From contig NW_017265137.1 in the NCBI RefSeq assembly GCF_001638985.1, positions 1,205,054 through 1,269,053 on the forward strand: a DNA stretch of 64,000 nt, written 5' to 3'. The notes beneath the pieces were generated by a model. It was not told where the DNA came from, ran no database searches, and worked only from the letters and a program-made list of their open reading frames with translations. Every line of letters begins with the position of its first letter. The first letter of the stretch is position 1. Origin of the DNA: Phycomyces blakesleeanus NRRL 1555(-) (taxonomy: Eukaryota; Mucoromycota; Mucoromycetes; Mucorales; Phycomycetaceae). This document shows positions 25,681 through 36,193 of the stretch, one piece after another. Position numbers and translations under genes: made by a program.

Positions 25681-26508
25681 CAACAATTTTAGACTTTCTT
25701 AAATATTGATTTTTTATTATATTATATTATATATATATATTTCTTTACATGTTCACAAGAAAAGAATGCTTTATTTTATTTTCCCCCTTTTATATATATA
25801 TATATATTATATTATATTATATTATATTATATTATATTATATTATATTATATTATATATATATACATAGCTTAGTTAAAGTACAAGTATAGGTGAACTCC
25901 CTTTCAATAATCCTCTTGCTTGGTAATTTCTTGTTCGCAAATAAGTTGTCTTTGAGTAACAATCCGTGCCAAGGGGATGAGAGAGGGATGAAAAAGAAAG
26001 AGAAAGAGAGAGAGAGAGGGTTAAAGAAGTAGTTGTGGTTGTAGTGCAAGACAAAGTATGTAGTGGGGCCCAATCATGGCTACTGTCTCCCTTTTTGGAA
26101 TCACGCACTTCTCCAAAAAGTAAATGAGAACTCCCTTCATCAGTCGAATCGGGCCTGTTTGGGGATGGTGCACCTGCCACCTCCCTGCATCAACGACCTT
26201 AGAAATGAAAGGAACAAGTCAATCAAACGCCAATTGTATTTTTTTTCTGTCTTTCTTGCTTCCCCTTCTTTTTCTTTTTGTTGACATTTTTTTTTCATTC
26301 ATTCATTCATTCATTCATTCGAGTAACTTCAGTAGATATTTTAGCTTGAAAGAAGAGGTACCAAAGGACGTCTTGTCTTCATTATCATCATTAGAATTGC
26401 CAGTACTAGTTCCAGTGGCATTACCCACAAGACTTTTAATAGACTCAAGATATAAAGACATTCCAAAAAATCAATATCACTTATAAGAAAAAATGTTCTC
26501 TCCTATAG
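25681..26508. other. Intergenic; possible 5' UTR or upstream exon of the next gene
   Basis: It contains an (ATATT)n tract at 25806-25860, an (AG)n tract near 26000 and a (CATT)n tract at 26296-26320. A non-repetitive plus-strand frame from about 26350 to 26486 (KEEVPKDVLSSLSSLELP and onward) has coding-like composition and ends just upstream of the next ATG. It might be a 5' exon, but I see no donor that joins it in frame. Confidence 0.4.
25806..25856 (+). repeat. (ATTAT)n pentanucleotide microsatellite
   Basis: About ten perfect ATTAT copies within a longer TA-rich tract. Confidence 0.9.
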
Positions 26509-28119
26509 ATGACTCAAAAGCACTCTGAACTACCTTCGTTCGATTTCCAGCTATGGCTACCTTCTCAGGTCGACACTCTTGGATCATTTTCAGATGATTT
26601 AATAAAACAATTTGACTCTAAAAGCTTTGTTATAAAAAGTCAAGTAATGGATGCCCTCCACGGTGCACCAGAGGTAAATAATAGCTAGACATCTTTATCT
26701 TTATCTTCATTTTCTTAGGGGAATGTTAGATAATGACATGCTTTGCTTGAAAAATGTTAATTATTCTTTCTTTCACTTTATGATATTGTATAATACATAC
26801 ATATACAAAATAAAATAAAATAAATAAATAAAAAAAAGGATCGCCAATCGTCTGTAACACACAAAGCGCCTTATCGAGATGACCTGACTACGACAGCCGT
26901 GGCCGCGATCGACAGAGAGGATGCGGAAGATACAGCATGGGTAGATCCTAGGCATAGCACCCTGAGAGAAGAATATCGGGCACACAACATGGCCACACGC
27001 GAGGAGAAGAAGGAGCCTCTCAAAATGGCTGTCGACAGAGGACTGCATAAAATTCTAAAGGACACTAGCGAGACTTTTCTCGGCAGTATTGGCTCTGCAG
27101 ATAATAATATTAGTACTCCAGTCGAGCTAGACCGTCACGCGTATTCGCAAGAAGCTGATTCAACCCTGTCTTCAATCTACAGTGCAGAACTTGAGACTAC
27201 AGCAGAGGACAGGGAGGCTGATCAATTTGAGGACACATTATCTTTGGAAATAGCGAATGAGAAACATCCCACAATTACCACCACACCACCACCACCAGTA
27301 CTAACACTAGCACTAGCATCAGCACCAGCATCAGCAGCAACAAAAATAAACACAAACACAAATACAAATACGCACTCACTCACTCACACGCACAACACAG
27401 CTGCAGTCCCTGGAGTTTCAACCACTCTTGCTGTCCCTCCTGCAAGAGACTTTGCTTCAATTGGTGCTAGTGCTACACTTACAACAATTGCCACTTCACA
27501 GCAATATGGAGAGGAAGAGGAAGAAGACGAAGACGAGGAAGAATATAGAAGAAGGAGAAGAAGAAGAGAAGAAGAGGAAGAGGAAGAAGAGGAAGAAGAA
27601 GAGGAAACAGCAGCAGCAGCAGAAGCAGCAGAACAAGAGGCGATGCTACAGAACAATGAGGAGATGACAGCCCGCTCGACCGTGACCGAATCACTTATGC
27701 CTTCTACAGTATCACCTTCACCAGCTTCATCCCTACTCCCTACACCACCCCCGACCGAAGAGATATCTTCCAAAGGCTTGCTGCACAAATCCTCCGCCTT
27801 TTTCCGTCAGAAGATGACAAAGTTCAAAAAGGGGCATGACTCCAACGGTCATCCTCCTATGCCCCGCAACATCTTTTCGTCTTTCTCACTCTCGCATGAC
27901 AAAAATGGCACGAGGCAATATCCACCAAAGCCACTCCAGTACTCGCCAGTAGACCCACCTTCGGATGATATGTCCCACCGCAAGTCCTTACCCCTGCCTT
28001 CTAAATCCAGGACAATGGACACCCGAACAGAGGACAGAAGACGTTCAGAACCTCAACCCACGGTCTCAAAGCAACGCCGCTCTTTCTTCAGTCAGCTTTT
28101 ACATAGGGGAACGGCCTAA
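26509..28119 (+). CDS. Uncharacterised acidic low-complexity protein, 481 aa, 2 exons
   Basis: Exon 1 is 26509-26673 (55 codons, begins MTQKHSELPSFDFQLW) and exon 2 is 26839-28119; the join at GAG|GAT is phase 0. I do not recognise the family. The N-terminal ~160 residues are of normal composition and include DTAWVDPRHSTLREEYRAHN. Next comes a Thr/Pro/Ala-rich section with an (NT)n run, then a strongly charged block at about residues 279-311 made of Glu runs around a seven-Arg core. The C-terminal ~110 residues are basic and Ser/Pro-rich, with KGLLHKSSAFFRQKMTKFKK as a possible amphipathic basic helix. No signal peptide or membrane segment is visible. The acceptor of the intron is preceded by an A-run instead of pyrimidines, so the exon 2 start is less certain. 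A CTATAG immediately before the ATG leaves open a further upstream exon. Confidence 0.65.
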
Positions 28120-28629
28120 GTAAAAAAAAAGAAAAAAAAAGCAATGATTTATAATTAATTATATTGCTTTCAGAAAGACCGGTTTATCAGACCAATTAAT
28201 ATATACTTTATTATCTCTTCTCTTGACCTTTCACAATCAGTGCGTCTTTAAACCAACTTTATTATATGCATAGCCACACCATTTATTTTCTTTATTTCTT
28301 TAAGCATCACATTCATTAGCCTACCCCCACTCAATTACTTTTATTACTTTTATTATTACTATTATTTTTTTGATCTCTTTTCATACTAAATTTCCCTTCT
28401 TTCTTTCTTTTTTTATATATAAACAAATACACCATATATCTCACACGCACATTTATAAATACACAACCTTGAACTGGGCTCCTTTACTTAACAAAAAAAC
28501 ACGTGTGAAATGAGGAAAGAAAATTATTATTAAAAAACAAAGAAAAGAATATACATAGACATAGACATGGTCATGGTCATAGACATATATAATTAGATAT
28601 ATATATATATATATAGGGTTCAAACTTGT
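28120..28629. other. Convergent intergenic region
   Basis: About 510 bp between two converging genes, AT-rich, presumably holding both 3' UTRs. No gene is seen. A GACATAGACATGGTCATGG microrepeat lies at about 28557-28585 and a (TA)n tract at 28597-28615. Confidence 0.6.
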
Positions 28630-30228
28630 TCACTTGACACCCCATGTCTCCCACAATTTCTTGCTAAGGGATGCACCCCATTTTCGACGCATAAAGGCAT
28701 TTGATGTTGCATCCCTTGCCAACATCTTGGCAGCTTTTGTATCGCCTTTCTTGGCTTCAAACGCTTCAAATAGAGCATGAGGGGTTTGGTAGACCTGAGA
28801 AAGGGCTGTTGCCTTATCGCCACTCACGCCGCGCATTGTCCTCAACATCCGTCCATAGAGCTCCTTGAGAGTCGATGCTCCGTATTTACTATTAAGACGG
28901 TTGTACAATGGATATGAAATGGTATAGTACTCCAGAGATATTTGTTGGCCTGCTGCTGATGATGCTGATGATGCTGCTTCTGCTGCATAATCTGCCCTTA
29001 ATTTAAGGTAATTCTCACGAGACACGACATGCTCTGGAATGCGATAAAATGTAGTGTTGGCGTACATTTTCTCAACCACACGGGTCATGCAGACCAAGTA
29101 ATCAATCGTATCGTCAATTGACTGGGTGCGCTTGAGATAAAATCCGTCAATGACCTGTGTAGCCGCCATTGCTGTCTGTATCGCCTGGAGTCCGAACCGG
29201 ACAGCCTCTTCCTTGTTGTATTCTTCGACCACATACATCACTTTGCGGGCACCGGATTCCTTGAGACGCTTCTTTTGCTCGTGGAAGCGTCCGTCCTTAA
29301 TACTACTGATCAGATCATCAAGTCTCTTACGCTCTATGATGATATCCAAAAAAAGCCAATCTCCAGGACTGTCTGACCCTCGCTTCTGGGCTATCCAGAC
29401 GACATCACCCAGATCTAGTGCCCGAGTGATTACCCGTACACCCTTTTGTGCAAGCTTTTCTTGGATATAGTCACGGTTATTGCGCATCTTGACCTCTCGG
29501 TTGTCAAGAATCAATACGATATCGTAACTACCTGGAGAGAACTTTGCAGAAGGATCATGTCGGCATTCGTTTAGAAAATTGCTGTCCGCTTGAGATTCTT
29601 GTTGTTTTTGTTTTCGCTGCTCGTACTTAGATTGAGACTGAGGCTGAGACTGAGGCTGAGGCTGAGACATATTCGATCGAAATGAAAAAATATCCTCGAA
29701 ATCATCATCATCGTTATTATTATAATAATAATTATCATTATCATTATCATCGTCAAAGGCACTACTGTAGCCATTTGTACTATTAATTGGTTGTGACTGA
29801 CTATACTTTCGCTGAGCTACTTGAGACGAAGAAGGTTGTGATGAAGTGAGCTGTGATGAAGTAAGTTGTGATAAAGTGACTTGAGATGAAGGAAACTCGG
29901 ACTGAGTGAGGTTTCCTTGTGGGAAAAGTTGCGAAGAGCTCTCAGGATCCGAGGGCCAAAATTCGTCTCTTGGTTCTCGGGAGAGAGGCAGAAGTGGAGT
30001 AGCCGGTAAGCCTGGGCAGATAACCTTCGCATGCACTTCAGGAATCCGGCCTGTCAACAGGTTTGGATTGTCTGCATCAACTTGGTGGTGTCCAATATGT
30101 GCTATTATGGCTTCGGTCTTTTGTTTCGATAGAAATTTGACATGGTAGTTGTGGCTGTCATCGAAATCTATAGATATTGGATATGTAAGAACATCTTATT
30201 TTATTTTGTGGGTTATATTTCTATATAT

Positions 30229-30260
<32 letters not shown>

Positions 30261-32108
30261 TTATATCTCTTTTTAATTTAGTACTTCTTTACCGTCTTTA
30301 TCAAAGGCAGCCTGCCCTACATGTCTCACAGATTCTCCTTCTGTATCTAGATAAGTATAATGGAATACAGACATCGAGATTGTCTCAAATGGATCCTAAT
30401 GTATACATATGCCAATATATATATATATATATACATACATTAGTTTCCAAGTTGGAAATAAAACATGATAGCGTGGGAATAGTTTACCTTTTCTATATCT
30501 TCACTGAAACCAAAAGAAGGAGACCGAAGATTGTTTGGTGTATATGAATGTTGTGATGGTGAAGGTGGTAGAGGTGAAGGCGAAGGTGAAGATAATATAA
30601 CTATGTCTGGCTCTTCAAACGAATAATTGAATGGTGATAAATGTGGTTGTGGAGGTGATGGAGGTGATGGAGAATATAATTCAATAGGTTGGTTTGATGG
30701 TAACCTTGGAGACGGTATATCTTCTGTGAGATCCAAACATTCGAAATACGATTCATCCCATCTGTAGTCATCTTGTCGATCCAACGCTGGATCAGGGCTT
30801 TTTCTGTATTTTTGAGTTGATGGTTCCTCTATAGGTAGTACTTTTTTTGGTATCACGATAGACATGGCTTTTGTTGATAATACAGAACTTTTTGTTCTAA
30901 GGAATGCGGATGATGATGTGGATCTTGATGCTGATGCTGATGCTGATGCTGATAACGATGATGATGATGATTGTGGTGGTAGCTGTGGTGATAATGATAA
31001 TGATAGCGATAGTGATAGTGGTAATGATGTTGATGATGCAGCTATCGGTGACCCTGACAAGGAACTTGAAGGTACATCTTTGGATTTCTTTGACATATAT
31101 TCAGCAGGATTACGAACATACAGACTGAGGTCTATTCCTCCTTCCATAAAACTCTCAGACTCTTCTTCTTCTTCTTCCTCGTCTTCTTCGTCTTCTTCTT
31201 GCCTTTGCACAGGCTTTCTTTTCCTGGATTGGGATTGGGATTGGGATTGAGTTTGCTGTGACGCTTCAGGAATTCCTGCATTTCTAAGTTGTGTAGCCAT
31301 GGCAACACCCTGATCAGTCAACATATATCTTGCCGGACTGCCCTGCTTCCACACGTAGCTTTTATTCATCAAGGTCTTTATACTATTCCATGCCGTATAG
31401 CTCTTTCCGGGCTCAGCAAGGTCGAATGATGCATTGGCATAATCCTCGCCACAACGAATGATTTGTTCTTTTGTAGCTTGCTGCTGCCCATTATCACGTT
31501 GATCCATGAGACTGAGTAAGATTGCATAAGCGCCTGACCGGTACGTTGGAACATATGTTCTCGTTGGTCGTTTTCTAGCTGCAGCTTGACTGGACTCTTC
31601 TTGTTGAGTTCCTGATCCCTCTTGAGTACCAGGATTTCTTCTTTTTCCTATATATATATATGTGTGTGTGTGTGTATTTTTTTTAAAGAAATTAATTAAT
31701 TAAAAAAAATTTAAAAAGAAAAGAAAAGAAAAAAAAACTCAATTCTTGTATATGCTGCGACGCTCAGCTGTACATAACAATATACCTTTTGTTCGTACAG
31801 GTATTGGTAGTCCATTCGCTTTGCAATGCTCTATCATTTTTTTCTCTAATTTATCAACCATTCCAACGCCGATCCCAACAAGCTGAAGTGCCTCAGAGGG
31901 ATGCTGGAATGTTATTGGACATTTGGATAGTGAATCATGTGCCTAGTAACAAGCAATCAATGATCAGAATTACTAAACAATTGCCATGACATTACTATTG
32001 ATTTACTTTTTTATAAGTGAAATAAGCTTTGCTCTGAAGACCCCGAGCCTTTTCCATCCATTCACCGATCCAGTCTCTAAGCAATGGGTTTCCACATTCA
32101 GGTGGCAT
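28630..32108 (-). CDS. MUS81: Crossover junction endonuclease MUS81, 1019 aa, 5 exons
   Basis: Exons in transcript order are 32108-32007, 31942-31786, 31647-30488, 30395-30293 and 30167-28630; the phases close to 1019 residues. MUS81, with an EME1/MMS4 partner, cuts 3' flaps, stalled forks and nicked Holliday junctions in the nucleus. The N-terminal helix-hairpin-helix region starts CGNPLLRDWIGEWMEKA and continues through KAHDSLSKCPITF and LVGIGVG. A winged-helix region begins at TYVPTYRSGAYAILLSL (residues ~117-133). The small exon 4 encodes the conserved FHYTYLDTEGESVRH strand region. The ERCC4-type nuclease has DNRE at ~729-732 and IIERKRLDDL with ERK at ~786-788, then a helix-hairpin-helix tail. 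The protein is nearly twice the usual 550-650 residues because of Ser/Gln/Pro/Asp-rich insertions at ~155-470 and ~585-710. These insertions remain in frame. Confidence 0.93.
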
Positions 32109-32418
32109 TGTTACTGCCTTTTGTCCAAAAAAAAAAGGCAGAAAAGAGACTGATTCGTAGTTTCAATGAACAAGGAAATCAATGAAATGAAAATATCACA
32201 ACTACAGAGTCCTTTTATTATTTTATTTTTTGATATTGATATTGATATTGATAAAAATTATCTTTGATATATATATAAATTATATTATAGATTCATATAA
32301 ATAATTGTATGTATATGAAGGAATCTATTGATATGCATAAATATATGAAAAGGAGGAAGAGAGGAAAGGGAAAGAAGAAGATCAAATAAAATGAGCATGT
32401 GATTTTTTCCGAAGGGCT
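32109..32418. other. MUS81-PPN1 intergenic region
   Basis: About 310 bp separates the PPN1 stop from the MUS81 start on the same strand. It is AT-rich, with a (TTGATA)n run at 32228-32252 and TA tracts, and should hold the PPN1 3' UTR and the MUS81 promoter. No discrete element can be assigned. Confidence 0.6.
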
Positions 32419-34303
32419 TTAGTTGTAGGTATCGTTCATTGTCTGAACAAACATGTTGTTAATGTATGTAGTCCACAGCTTATCGCCAGCCTTGTCTGTT
32501 TTGACCATTGACTTGACAAGTTCAAGGTAGCTTTCTGCGGTCAAATCTCTGAGGCCATAAGCGTCCTCAGTGGTGTACTCCAGTTGGTAATCCAACGGAG
32601 TTGTGCCATTTTCTTGGGCTTCTTCCCAGCGTGTAATGTTGGCAAAGTATTGGTCAAACCCAAGTGGTGTACCATACGGCTTGGTGGTAGGAGTGTCTTC
32701 ATTTGGGTTAGTGCTTGTTTCATAGCGATAGATACGGACGGTTGGGAAGAATGCTGGGAGGACAGAGGGCGCAATCTGAACTACAACGACAGGTGCTTGT
32801 GGATCCTGTGCAGGGGGGGGTTCCGAGCTATTCTTTTTGGATTCAATGGCCTCAATAGATTCGTACATATCTCTGAGCCAGTTAACGTATTTGTCAAGGT
32901 TACGGTTTGTGTGAAGCATGTCGTCTGACTCGTCTGACTCGGTTACATTGGTTACAATTAGCTCCTCGGTTAGGTCGGGGCGACCATCGTACAAGAGAAA
33001 ATGATCCATGTTGAGATGGCCGTAAAAGTGGCCAAGCAATATATCCGAGTAAACTGAGGAAATTCGTAGGTATTCGTCAAGACAGGTGTTACGGTAATCC
33101 CGGGTAGAGGGAGGGACATGACCAATGATATATGCTCTAGATCCTTCTTTTCGGGTTTCGGCGAGTTCATTGTCAAGCCACTCCATGTGACGATGAGCGG
33201 GAGTACCTTTCTTGCAATGCTTGACAGCCTTGTTACGAGAAGAGAAAAAGAGTGTATTGAGAGAGATGATACGGAGATTGGGAGCGACTTGAATGCTAAA
33301 ATAACCACCGTCTTTAAATGTGTCACGTTGTTCTTTGGGAATCCAGTGTCGCCAGAGTCTCTCGTAGAATGCCAGAAGGCTCGAGTCAATCTTGGCATCG
33401 CCGATCTTGTTAGCAGGATAAACATCGTTGTTACCAAGGGCAGGGACCACAGGAACAGTGGGCCAGAAAGCGTCAATCATAACATCTGTCATGTGTTGGT
33501 TCAGTTTGTAAACTTGCTTTCTGGTTCGTGGGATGTCTTTTTTATCCCAGTCATGTCTATGTTTGGAACAGAAAGAAAAGAAGAAGAAAAGAAAGAAAAA
33601 AAAAGGTTAATACTTTTATCTATTTGGTGTTTAGTTATTAGTATTATTAACCTCGAGTTGTCACCAGTCCAAACGATAAAGTCAAGTTTATCTCGCCATT
33701 CTCTGACAAGCCAGTCGATGGTTCGTTCGGCAAGCTCTATCGGGGCATCACAATGTTCACCAGGAGCGCCTAATCGGCCACCAACCAAAACTTTTTGATT
33801 CTTCGGTTTTTTGCGATGGGATTTGGCAGCCGCTAAGCTAGGCATATCGTGACAGGCGGATTTGACTGTAGCACCAGGCTGGTAATCGGCATCAACCTAA
33901 AATAAAATAGAGTAAGGAAAATATTAATATCTTAAAAATATTAAGCTCCTCTCCCTTTGGTGTACACAATGATGTATATGTGATAATATATAAACAAAAA
34001 CAAAAAACAAAAACAAAAAAAACAAAAAAGGATACACACGTGCATATCGGTAATGTGCAAGAAGTATCCATGCTGTCTAGTAATTGGAGCTGGCCCAGGC
34101 CCATGCGCAGAAGCAGGTCCAGGTGCAGGGGAAGAGTGAATAATTCGTTGATCTGACGAAACGTCGTTGGTTCCTCTCCATGATGAAACAACTGTGGCCA
34201 AGTTAGGGAGATCTTGTACTCGCTTTAAAGAATCTTGGGGTAAAATGCAATAAAATACACCAGCCCAGAACAATAGAACAAGGCCGATTGAAGTGTAAAT
34301 CAT
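32419..34303 (-). CDS. PPN1: Endopolyphosphatase, vacuolar type II membrane metallophosphoesterase, 548 aa, 3 exons
   Basis: Exons in transcript order are 34303-34040, 33896-33652 and 33556-32419, totalling 548 codons. The enzyme cleaves long-chain polyphosphate internally and in fungi sits in the vacuole after membrane delivery. Residues ~4-21 (SIGLVLLFWAGVFYCIL) form a single N-terminal membrane anchor, followed by a Pro/Ala/Gly-rich linker. Metallophosphoesterase motifs appear in order: HITDMHVDADY (Asp86, His88), WTGDNSRHD at ~164-172, PALGNNDVYP with GNND at ~211-214, IIGHVPP at ~314-319 and GHFYGHLNMDHF at ~345-356. The C-terminal part holds TNPNEDTPTTKPYGTPLGFDQY, an Asn-linked-glycosylation-prone segment. 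The exon 1-2 junction falls inside the first metal-binding motif, and the donors are the less common GTGTGT and GTTAAT. The closest alternative is an acid sphingomyelinase-like phosphodiesterase, but GDN-R-HD and the overall layout favour Ppn1. Confidence 0.9.
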
Positions 34304-35766
34304 CCAGTCCGATAATCAAATAAATATATAATGAAATGTAGAATAAATTAATAAAATAAAATAAAAGGTTAGAGAAAGTGAAAGTGAAAGAGAAAGAAGA
34401 AAGACAATCGACTGGGGCTGGGTGGTATTTATTTAGGAGATATTATGACGCTTGTCATACAGCTATTTTTTTTTATTATACATATATATTTATACAAAGA
34501 TCCTGTCCTGCAACACATATCTCTAGGGAACATGTATTGCTTCATTTAGAAATCCAAAGAACTATTTCTTTAGAGGTGCTCACGGGATTCTTTATTGAAA
34601 TAGAAAAGTCTATTGATACAGTTGCTAAGCACCATATTAAGTGATTTAATAGTTCCAAAAATAGACTTTTATTCAAAGTCCGTACATAGCATGCCTGCTA
34701 GAGAGGGTAGGTGAAGTTTTTCTGAATATTCATATATGGTAGTTTATGTCAATTACTATCATCACCACCTATAATAATCGTTTTATTTTTACTATCTTGT
34801 CTTAACTTCCAGACTTTTATATGTCTTTTGGACTAGAATTTTTTCTTTTTCTTTCTATACAGGAGTAAGTATTATAATTTGTAATCTATAAGGAAGATAT
34901 AGAGGGAAAAAAATGACTTTTTATATGCTGTAGGTCCAAATAAGATTAAGTGTCTTGAGTTTAGTATTTATTATAGCACCGACACACAGTTACGTAAATG
35001 ACACCTATATTTGTCATTTTACACCATTCTAAATTTGGTGCTTGGTAATTTTTTGTATCGATTAAACTTTTTTTTCTGTTTCAATAAAGAATTTCACGAG
35101 CACTATTTTTTTTTTATACAGATTTCTTATTTGAAATAGACCACTCACAATGTAAAAGAACCATTGTGCTGTCACACTACAGCACCATTGTTAAATGCAC
35201 TATGATTATGGCAATTATTATTAATAAGATCGAGACTTTGAATTTATGGCCAAGCAAGCTCACAGACAACCTAATAAACCCGCATTATCAACATTTAAAA
35301 GACATTGCACCTTGTATTAATACATTTTCTGTTTTTAATTTTTTTTATAGTTAAAACCAGAGGCTTTGGAGTTTATCGTTTCAAAAACCATAAAGATAAA
35401 GATAAATATATATATATATATCTCATTCAAAAAAGGAATTTCTATAGATAACAGATTATATTTTAATATTGTGTAAGAAGATTGTTTTCCCCCTCAAAGT
35501 TTATAGTGCAAAAGCAAAGAAAAAAGATATCATTCCTTTCCTCTAGGCAAAGGAAAACGAAGAATCCTTGTCTCTCACTCTCACTCGCTCTCATTTTTTT
35601 TTCCCCTAAGAAAATTTGTAAAATGTACCTGATTCGTCTCCGATAAAAAGAGCAAGTCATAATTCAACGTCACTTATCAAACGCCACCGAAAAATTTTAT
35701 GAAAGGCATTTTGGCTGGTGAGAATTACTTTCCTTCTCTTTCGATCCTCGTGAAATAATTATCCAA
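34304..35766. other. Divergent intergenic region, no gene seen
   Basis: About 1.46 kb between the PPN1 start and the eL22 start, which are divergently oriented. It has an AG-rich purine tract at 34373-34403 next to PPN1, short non-repetitive frames without motifs at 34378-34644 and 35166-35354, and an AT-rich remainder. Promoters for both genes should lie here, but I see no clear TATA box for eL22. Confidence 0.5.
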
Positions 35767-36193
35767 ATGGCTCCCGTCAAGTCTACCCCCGTTGCTGTCA
35801 AGAAGTCCAAGTTCGTCATCGACTGCTCTGGTCCCGCCAACGACAAGATCTTCGATGCCGCTGCCTTCGTAAGTAAACATTTGTGATCTACTTTTTTGTT
35901 TTGGGAAAATTCTGACCCCTTTTCTATAGGAGAAGTACCTCCACGATCGCATCAAGGTCGATGGCCGTACCAACAACTTGACTGAGGCCGTTACCATCAC
36001 CCGTGGTGCCGACAACAAGATCACCGTTGTTGCCTCCATTGCTTTCTCCAAGCGTTACCTCAAGTACCTCACCAAGAAGTTCTTGAAGAAGAACCAGATC
36101 CGTGACTGGCTCCGTGTCATTGCCACCGATAAGCAGACCTTCGAGCTTAAGTACTTCAACATCGCCAACGAGGAGGAGGCTGATGAGGAGTAA
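35767..36193 (+). CDS. RPL22: 60S ribosomal protein eL22 (L22e), 121 aa, 2 exons
   Basis: Exons are 35767-35868 and 35930-36193, giving 121 residues, the normal length. eL22 is a structural component of the large ribosomal subunit. Diagnostic parts are [19 protein letters not shown], then [38 protein letters not shown] and the DWLRVIAT segment. It ends in the acidic NEEEADEE tail typical of the family. The short intron uses GTAAGT and CTATAG. The coding sequence is visibly richer in C-ending codons than neighbouring genes, as expected for a highly expressed ribosomal-protein gene. Confidence 0.97.

Noticed and set aside
29150..29470. Plus-strand frame of 106 codons
   Set aside because: It is antisense to the MUS81 nuclease domain, which is strongly conserved on the minus strand.
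30864..31250. Plus-strand Asp-rich frame of 128 codons
   Set aside because: It is a shadow of the Ser-rich insertion in MUS81 exon 3.
33118..33798. Plus-strand frame of 226 codons
   Set aside because: It is antisense to PPN1 and crosses its intron; the minus-strand motifs are unambiguous.
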